A DNA stretch of 64,000 bases, from the NCBI GenBank assembly GCA_038496445.1, contig JALMLS010000635.1, forward strand, positions 58,755-122,754. Direction: 5' to 3'. The number at the start of each line of letters is the position of its first letter. Position 1 is the first letter of the stretch. The DNA is from Trichosphaerium sp. ATCC 40318 (lineage: Eukaryota; Discosea; Flabellinia; Trichosidae). A program made the position numbers and the translations under genes. Shown in pieces: positions 57,101 through 64,000 of the stretch. The notes below the pieces were generated by a model, which worked only from the letters and a program-made list of their open reading frames with translations, did not search any database and was not told where the DNA came from.

Positions 57101-59921
57101 AGCATCTTTGGGTCCTACGTCTGCTTTCCAGTCTCTGTACAAAAATTTCTTCATAAGCAACAAAAGATGTCAAAAAGATCTTGTGCCTGGACTTATGAAT
57201 ACATTCATCAACCTAGATGTAGTAGAGGTATAATTTGAAAAAAAAAGCACATACAACTTAACAGTATAAGAATTGACTTAACTAAAAAACAGGGCCTGGA
57301 CGTTGATAAAGAAAAGTATGATAAATACGCTGTTAGAAGGAACATAGCAATGCTCATTACTGATCTATGGGGCGTACCAATGTATAAAAAGATTATAACT
57401 CAGGTATGCACGAGTAGTTGGAACAAAGTCCGCCATTAATGTTTGTTTTAACAACTAGTTACTGTTAAATGACAAGTCAGAAGAAGCTCAACAGTTCCTT
57501 TCTACAATATTGAACGATGCTATCATGCTACTCAATGATGCGTTGGGACGATTAGTAGATATTAAACAGCTTCAAATGGCTATGAAAGACGTTGCTACGT
57601 GGAATGCTCAACCTGCCGAAACGTACAGCGTTCTTTGCTTGAACTGGAAACTCATATTTTTATAGTAAAAAGCGCCGTGAGGGATACTTTGGCGTACAAG
57701 AAAGGACTGTCAAGGTATTCTTTTTTTTCGCGTAGATAGCAACAGCTTACTTGGTTTCTTAATTTTTCTGCTAGGGATTCATGTCACTTGCAATTGCTAT
57801 TTTAGAGTTACTACAGCATTTATCGAGCACAAGGACTCTAGCATCAAAGTTTATGTCAAACAAACTTACTGCGTTCAAAACAGTATCTATGCTCACCCGC
57901 TTCTATGAGCAGATAGTAGGGCCTAAATTCAACGATCTTAATGTTGATAACCCTCAAAAATATAACTTTAAGCCACAGGTACGTACCGTAATATCTTAAG
58001 TCACTTTTACTAAACTATGACTTCTTTATAGGATCTTTTGAAGCGCATCATAGCGATTACAATGGGTTTTGCTCATGAGAAAATATTTGTTCATATGTTT
58101 GCAGAAGATATGGATTACGCTCATGAGTACATGAACAAAGGTAGGCGCATTATTGTTGATTATGATCTAAATCTGACTTAACCAAGTTATTGTTTAAGTT
58201 ACTTGTTTGTTTTAAGACTGACTTTGATCTTTTAGCATTATATGTTGTAAACAAACACTCCCTGCTAACGAAAGAAGCCATTGGAAACTTTAGAAAATTT
58301 GTTTTTGATGTATTAGCTGTCTTTGAAGCAGAACAAGCCAAACGTACTCAAATTTATTTTGCTTTTGATGATTGTTCCTAATTATCGCCTTAGTACCTCA
58401 AATTGATGAAATTGAGGACCCTATGCTTGTAGAATTAAGTCCTGAGGTCCAGGCAGAAAAAGATCGCGGTACGCTTCTCACAGAGGGCAAACAATTGGTG
58501 TTTTTTTTTTTGCTTACTAATGAAGAGTTCCACATGTTTTCTTTTTCTGTTATTCTTTGTGCTAATTTTTATTGTTTTGTAGAGGTTGATGAAGCTTATG
58601 TGGAGACCTTGCAAGATCTTGTATTCGATTCTGTTGAGATGTTTGATGATAATGGAGAATACAGGCATAGATTTGCTAAAAATATTAAAGCATCAGAAAA
58701 TTCATTCAATAAACAAAAAATAGAACGTTTAACAAAGGTACCACTTAAAATATGTTCACAAAATTAGCAACTTGAAATCCATAATATTATTTTTTCAGCA
58801 CGACACGTGCAAGTCTTCAACGTTGGTTTTCAAAAAAGAATTCCTTGTTTCTTCTTTTTTTCTATTTTTTTTTTTCTGGTTGTTGTGTACTCACTATCAT
58901 CTTTTAGGAATGTAAGATGCTTTCTGGTAGTTTACCTATAAACAGAGGTTCTTCTGTATTCGTAAGAACGGACGACGAGAGAATTGATGTTATGAAGGTA
59001 TGCCAACTTTCTTGTAAAACAATTCTGATTTTTTTCTTACTTTTTTTTTTTTCAAACAGGCGATCATCACAGGACCAAAAGGGACACCTTATGGATGCGG
59101 ATGTTTTCTATTCGATATATTCTTTCCACCAACATATCCTAACGACCCACCCCTTGTAAATATAACTGTACGTCCTTCCTTGTTGTCAAACTTTTTTTTT
59201 GTTTTGTCCAAAAAGAGCTACAAACTAACTAAACTTAGACCACTGGTAATGGGACAGTTCGTTATAATCCAAATCTATATAGTGACGGTAAAGTATGCTT
59301 GTCATTATTGGGTACATGGCATGGTGACAAATCATCCAAATGGAACTCTGTATCATCAACACTATACCAAGTACGATCCCTTTTAAAATATTTTTTTATC
59401 TCGAAATACTTCCCTCTTATTTTTGTCTCTTTCTTTGTAATACGCGCCTGTAATCAACTTCTTTTATTATATTCTTAGTGATACTTGTCTTAACGATTTT
59501 TTTACAGGTGCTTGTGAGTATCCAAGGGCTTATACTAATTGAAGAGCCTTACTTTAATGAACCTTCATATGAAGCACAGAGAAACACAAAAGAAGGTTCT
59601 TTACGTTCAAAGGAGTATAACGAACAACTCCAATATGATACAATACGATGGGCAATGGTAGATAGTATTAAAAACCCTCCAGAAGGTACGAAACAAAAGA
59701 AGAGAAACGTCACATTCAATGGCGTTCTTTAACATTTTTTTTTTTTGTTAGGATTCGAGGAAGTCATACAAAATCATTTCCTCATTGATGGTGATGATAT
59801 TCTTCGTCAATGCGAACGTTGGATTTCAGAAGCATCTGATACTATGAAACCGAAGCTAAAGCGTGTTGTTGGAGAATTTAAGAGAGCATTAGCACAATTA
59901 AAAGCGAAAAGTAACCAGTAA
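54155..59921 (+). CDS. Ufd2/E4-core protein fused to a BIRC6-type ubiquitin-conjugating (E2) domain
   Basis: The ATG at 54155 ([19 protein letters not shown]) opens a gene of some 25 exons. The first two thirds follow the Ufd2 core: [118 protein letters not shown], up to [14 protein letters not shown] near 58430. There the U-box (normally DPLM..M.DPV.LP) is not found. Instead a linker ([36 protein letters not shown]) leads across a phase-0 intron (58738-58908) to a full UBC fold: [59 protein letters not shown] (catalytic Cys), [18 protein letters not shown]. This is the BIRC6/UBE2O class. The product should load ubiquitin and extend chains in one polypeptide. Stop at 59921, AATAAA at 59939. 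Confidence 0.8.
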
Positions 59922-60474
59922 AAAAGGAAAAAAAAAAGAATAAATATGAGGAGTTTAAAAAAAGTTTTCACTATTCAAGTAGGACTTGTGCTTTGACCAG
60001 GTCTTATTGTTAAGAGCACGTGACTATGGAATAAGCCGGAAGCTCTAGACCCAACAACGTTTGAACAAAGGTAAAATGACAACTAAGGAGCGCACGTAAT
60101 AGTCCAATCACAGAAGTGACAAACTTGTTTCTCTGCCTAATGAGATATGCGGCGTGTAAAGATTTAGCGTCAGAAACCACAAGCCTTACGCTATTAATGA
60201 AGCTTGTTTTCCACTGGCTTTAGGCAATATCTGACAAAACAGTATCTTTCATACTAAGTAGGGGCGCTTATACATAGGCTCCTATGTACATCTACAAGTT
60301 TCTGTATAATTTAAAAGAAAGTGTCACAAATACAAGTCCATGACAAAATGCACCTATTAACTACGAGACCGAAATACAAGTATTTGTTTATTGTACATTT
60401 GGATGTTGCTTTGAAAAATGGTGGCTCTTTGTCCACCTTCCTGAAGAGCTACTTAACCCTCTAACAAGATTGTT
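59922..60474. other. 3' flank and start of arm B
   Basis: Contains the E4/E2 polyadenylation signal. From about 60170 it is the inverted copy of the Ras4 downstream flank. No gene. Confidence 0.5.
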
Positions 60475-61239
60475 TTACATCATAGTGCAACGTCTCTTTC
60501 GTTTAAAAGGTTTTGGTAAACCTGAATCTCGGTCCTTCCTTATCTCTCGTACAAGTTGATAAAAAGCTTCTTCAACATTTTCACGTGTTTTAGCTGATGT
60601 CTCAAAAAAAGGAATGCTGTAATGCTTTCCAAGCTCTTCTCCTTCTTCTTTAGTAACTACTCTTTGTTCTTCTAAATCGACTTTATTCCCAACTATTACT
60701 GAAGGGACATAATCTAGATCCTTCATCCTAAAATGAATCAACAAACCTTTTTTGATAAAATAATGCGAAAATTGGATTGTCAACTTGCCAAGTGTTCTGT
60801 ACCTTCTAATTTGGTCATAGAAAGCTGGTAGTTCCTCAAAAGATGTGCGGCTTGTAATAGCGTAAACAAGTAAATATCCTTGCCCTGTTCTCATGTACTG
60901 TACGTTAACAAATAAGTTAGTTACACATGGTAGCTGGCAAAGTGCTTACTTGATCACGCATTACATTGTACTCTTCTCTGCCTGCTGTATCAAGAATATC
61001 CAAGAGAAGCGTCTCATCATCTACAATACATCGTTTGCGATACCTACATAAGGTTATAAGGCGTTTGAACAAAGAGTAAAGTAAAATGCGTAAAAGTGTT
61101 TTTAATTGATTAAAAACGCTTACGAATCTTCTATGGTAGGGTCGTATTCATCAACAAAGTGGTTTTGAACAAGTTGTATTGTAAGTGCTGATTTACCGAC
61201 ACCACCATCGCCAATAACAACTATTTTATATTCAGTCAT
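60475..61239 (-). CDS. Ras-like GTPase, copy 5
   Basis: [39 protein letters not shown] (the effector loop is fully canonical), switch [16 protein letters not shown] (Q61R), exon 3 [38 protein letters not shown], tail KRKRRCTMM. Exon phases match the plus-strand copies. It is transcribed toward the E4/E2 gene. Introns and the 5' module (GAATTCTATTTTTATC, GTACAACAATAGCAGC, AACGGGGAAGCACCTTGG) are shared with copy 4, which supports a duplicated promoter. Confidence 0.88.
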
Positions 61240-61512
61240 CCAAGGTGCTTCCCCGTTATGTTACAAACTGCTGCTATTGTTGTACTTGACTTCATTAGAA
61301 TGATAAAAATAGAATTCAATGCATTTTATTATTAGAAATTTCAGTAGATGACGAAGAATCTACCCTATCTGTCAACCAAATGAGAGTACAACTAATCTAT
61401 CAAGCTCAAATTCAGCTTTGTAGTTCCAACCGTCAGTGATAAAACAGTTAATTATTGTTGTCAAACAGCCAGTATTCATGAAGTAAAAAAATTCGTTCAC
61501 TATTCATCACCA

Positions 61513-61885
61513 TAGTGCAACGTCTCATTTGTTTAATAGGTTTAGATGTAGCTGGATCTCAGTGCTTCCTTATCTCTCGTACAAGTTGATAAAAAGCTTC
61601 TTCAACATTTTCACGTGTTTTAGCTGATGTCTCATAAAAAGGAATGGAGTAATACTGCTTTCCCAGCTCTTTTCCTTCTTCTTTATAACTTGTCTCTGTT
61701 CTACTAAATCAACTTTATTCCCAACTATTACTGAAGGAACAGAATCTAGATCCTTCATCCTAAAATGAATCAACAAACCATTTTGATAAAATAATGGGAA
61801 AATTGGATTGTCAACTTATCAAGTGTTCCGTAATATAGAGAAGTCATCTCTGGCTGTATCAAAAATATCCAATACAACAGGTCTG
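61513..61885 (-). pseudogene. Truncated Ras pseudogene, sister of copy 3
   Basis: On the minus strand, exon 4 ([20 protein letters not shown]) loses frame after [13 protein letters not shown] replaces EEGEELGK. The rest survives out of frame (ETSAKTREN is still recognisable). Upstream, a piece of exon 2 (VLDIFDTARDDF) is joined directly to intron 3 sequence, so exon 3 is deleted. Exon 1 is absent because satellite repeats begin at about 61886. The DDF and SKPIKQ features place it with copy 3. Confidence 0.85.
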
Positions 61886-61888
61886 AAA

Positions 61889-62515
61889 ATTATCATGGTA
61901 TAATACCATATTTTATGGTATAATCACCTTTTATGGTACAAGCTCAGTATAATCCATAATTATACCATATAATTATACCATAAAATATGGTATAATACCA
62001 TGTTTTTTGGACAAATGGTATAACAGCCATTATACCATGTTTATACCATATCTCAATTTATAGAATATAATTATACCATAAAACATGGTACTATACCATG
62101 GTATTATACTGCATTTTAAAGTATATTATACCATGCATTATACCATATAATTATACCATAAAACACAGTATTATACCATGGTATTATACCACATTTTACA
62201 GTATATTATACCATGCATTATACCATATAATTATACCATAAACATGGTACTATACCATGGTATTATACTGCATTTTAAAGTATATTATACCACGCATTAT
62301 ACCATATAATTATACCATAAAACACAGTATTATACCATGGTATTATACCACATTTTACAGTATATTATACCATGCATTATACCATATAATTATACCATAA
62401 AACACAGTATTATATCATGGTATTATACTGTATTTTACAGTATTGTATACCGTGCATTATACCATATAATTATACCATAAAATGTGGTATTATACCGTGG
62501 TATTATACTGTATAA
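61889..62515. repeat. AT-rich palindromic satellite (TATACCAT/ATGGTATA)
   Basis: Dense arrays of TATACCAT and its complement ATGGTATA, including perfect palindromes TATACCATGGTATA. From about 62130 a higher-order unit of about 79-80 nt (core GCATTATACCATATAATTA) repeats about five times with small changes. Confidence 0.85.
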
Positions 62516-63659
62516 GTATAAGTTAGTCAAAGCTCACTTGGTCTGCACTTGATTTAATAGCATATGGACCTACACAAACGCCATACCACACAATGCTTTG
62601 ACAGTAGCCGTTATTGAACATAATTGGCATATAAATGTGTGAAAAACAGTTTTAAGAGAGAAATCTGGTAACGCACCCCAATTACAGGCGTTTTAGGGAT
62701 AAATTGGCCAACTTTCTCCGATTAATGGTATTTGAGGAAGAAACCACTCCGCGTACCCCATGTTAGAACGCTACAGTGGTATACACACCAAAAACGTGTT
62801 TAGCGCTCGAAAAATGCCCATTCGCAAAAAACCTCCAATTGGAGGTTTTTTCCGGCTCTCATTTTTTTCTCCCCTCCATACGCATTTTTACACTCAATCA
62901 ACGCCATACAGCCTCATTTACCAAATCAAGAGCAAAATTATTTATTTTTTTTTGACATTCTTGATATATGCCCCAATGTGTGTTAAACCACGCGATTAGT
63001 GATATAAGGCAAAGTTGTTTCAGAGCCTACCCATTTTTCGAGTTTTTTGGTTTTTTTTGGATTTTTTTGATTTTTTTGGTTTTTTCCTACCAAACGCCCG
63101 CATTTGCCGGAACAGATAGCATTTAGGCTCTGCACCCATGCGTTGACCTTACGAGTGATATTGTAAATTAATTGGCTAAGCCAGGGCATAAAACTAAGTT
63201 TTGACCAGTTTATTGCCCACACAACACAAGGTACGCTAGAAAGTAGTTGTTTTAAAGCTGTTTGCCATAGGTTTTACAGGCTTAATAGGTGATATAAAAA
63301 ACAAAACGTGTTAGCCGCCCAACCAGGTACTATTCCGCTAGAACTCGTTTCCGATGAGGTTGGTAGCTATTTTCATTTCTTTGTTTTAGTCTTGGTTTGG
63401 CTTCACCGTGCAGGTCATTTGTTACTCTCAGCGCTGCCATAAAACAACAATTTTTGTACGACTATTTATTTTGTGTACAAGAAACCAAGCCAGCGCTAAC
63501 TCTTCTTTTAGGTTTCATGCTATATCCATTCAATGCACTTACAGCAAGTACGATCTGTTCTTTTAAGGTTATTTGATCACTGCAAAAAAGGACATGGGCA
63601 AAACTAAAAGTCACGGATGTAAACAAAAAAAAGATGTATTAATAAATGTGTTTTTATTT
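62516..63659. other. Gene-poor island between satellite blocks
   Basis: Open frames at 62760-62999 (+) and 62983-63222 (-) look random. A perfect hairpin AAAAACCTCC-AATT-GGAGGTTTTT lies at about 62828-62853. A T-rich run with GG/GA interruptions is at 63040-63087. No gene recognised. Confidence 0.5.
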
Positions 63660-63990
63660 TTAGAACAGTTTTTACACAGTATAATACACCTGGTTTTGTG
63701 GTATAATCTACCAAGTTTTAAGGTATAATATACCAGGCTTTATGGTATTATACTGTGTTTTATACCATGTTTTATGGTAGAATTATACCATATAATGCAT
63801 TTTTTCAGGTGAAAAAATATGGTATAAATTCGCACTTTCTACTGTATATTTATGGTATAATTTGGCTGTTTCATGGTATAAATCCTTTGATTTATGGTAT
63901 ATTATACTGGAATTTGTGGTATAAAATTGGAATCAATGGTATAATTATACCACAAATTCATGGTATCTACCATAAAAACAGCTTGAGAAT
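63660..63990. repeat. Second block of TATACCAT-type satellite
   Basis: The same words (ATGGTATAAT, TATACCAT) as at 61.9-62.5 kb, but mostly in one orientation and without the clear 80-nt period. It runs to the window edge. Confidence 0.75.
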
Positions 63991-64000
63991 TTTAGACCTG

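Larger units (their letters stand above)
60170..61885 (-). repeat. Inverted-duplication arm B (Ras5 + Ras pseudogene + flank)
   Basis: Reverse-orientation partner of 48496-50909. It is shorter through internal deletions and is cut off at the satellite repeat at about 61886. Confidence 0.8.

Noticed and set aside
62760-63222. Frames in the island between satellite blocks
   Set aside because: Low-complexity, T/A-driven composition with no motif and no splice or polyadenylation context.
1-64000. tRNA, rRNA, CRISPR or bacterial operon signals
   Set aside because: No cloverleaf with A/B boxes, no rRNA-like block and no regular direct-repeat/spacer array was found. Short introns and AATAAA signals exclude a bacterial source. 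Covariance-model searches (tRNAscan-SE, Infernal) would be decisive.

Overview
The window is nuclear DNA of a eukaryote, most likely a free-living or parasitic protist. It is AT-rich, genes are tightly packed on both strands, and almost every gene is split by many short introns (about 35-100 nt, a few longer). Donors are very often GTACGT or GTAAGT. Short A/T homopolymers mark intron ends, and AATAAA-like signals lie just past stop codons. TAA, TAG and TGA are all used as stops, so the code looks standard. The lineage could not be fixed by reading. The gene set (Clu, MCM10, a BIRC6-type E2, 3-hydroxyanthranilate dioxygenase, DUF4215 and NTR-like secreted proteins, F-box proteins) does not single one out.

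Layout. 1-9.4 kb: a secreted putative glycoside hydrolase (-), then a very large Clu/TPR/LRR gene (-). 9.7-16.7 kb: a basic protein of unknown function (-), a FAXC/GST-like protein (+), a small basic protein (-), and a C2-domain protein (-). 16.8-19.0 kb: a piggyBac-like transposon with composite terminal inverted repeats. 19.2-31.1 kb: a PLP enzyme of the cystathionine gamma-synthase/lyase family (-), a CAP/SCP + DUF4215 membrane protein (+), an intronless F-box/LRR gene (+), a secreted nucleoside hydrolase (+), an F-box/RCC1-like protein (-), a broken F-box fragment, and an enoyl-CoA hydratase ending in a peroxisomal-type ARL (-). 32-45 kb: an NTR-like Cys-rich secreted protein, small and large multi-pass membrane proteins, an EF-hand protein, 3-hydroxyanthranilate 3,4-dioxygenase, MCM10, and a mucin-like secreted protein with a Pro/Thr minisatellite. 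45-61.9 kb: a cluster of five intact Ras-like genes, one Ras pseudogene and one ubiquitin pseudogene. Part of this cluster is duplicated in inverted orientation around a segment holding a type I surface glycoprotein and a giant ubiquitin-pathway gene. 61.9-64 kb: gene-poor DNA with palindromic TATACCAT/ATGGTATA satellite repeats.

Most striking points: (1) the gene at 54.2-59.9 kb joins a Ufd2/E4 core to a BIRC6-type E2 catalytic domain, in frame across a splice junction, with the U-box apparently missing; (2) all five intact Ras copies have lost the catalytic Gln61; (3) the transposase carries a PHD-like finger and a SAP-like segment inserted between its second and third catalytic aspartates; (4) the Clu/TPR gene runs on into leucine-rich repeats; (5) the palindrome CACGTG is several-fold over-represented, especially in introns. 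Exon boundaries were read by eye from splice signals and reading frame, so coordinates for spliced genes are outer limits (start codon to stop codon) and individual junctions may be off.
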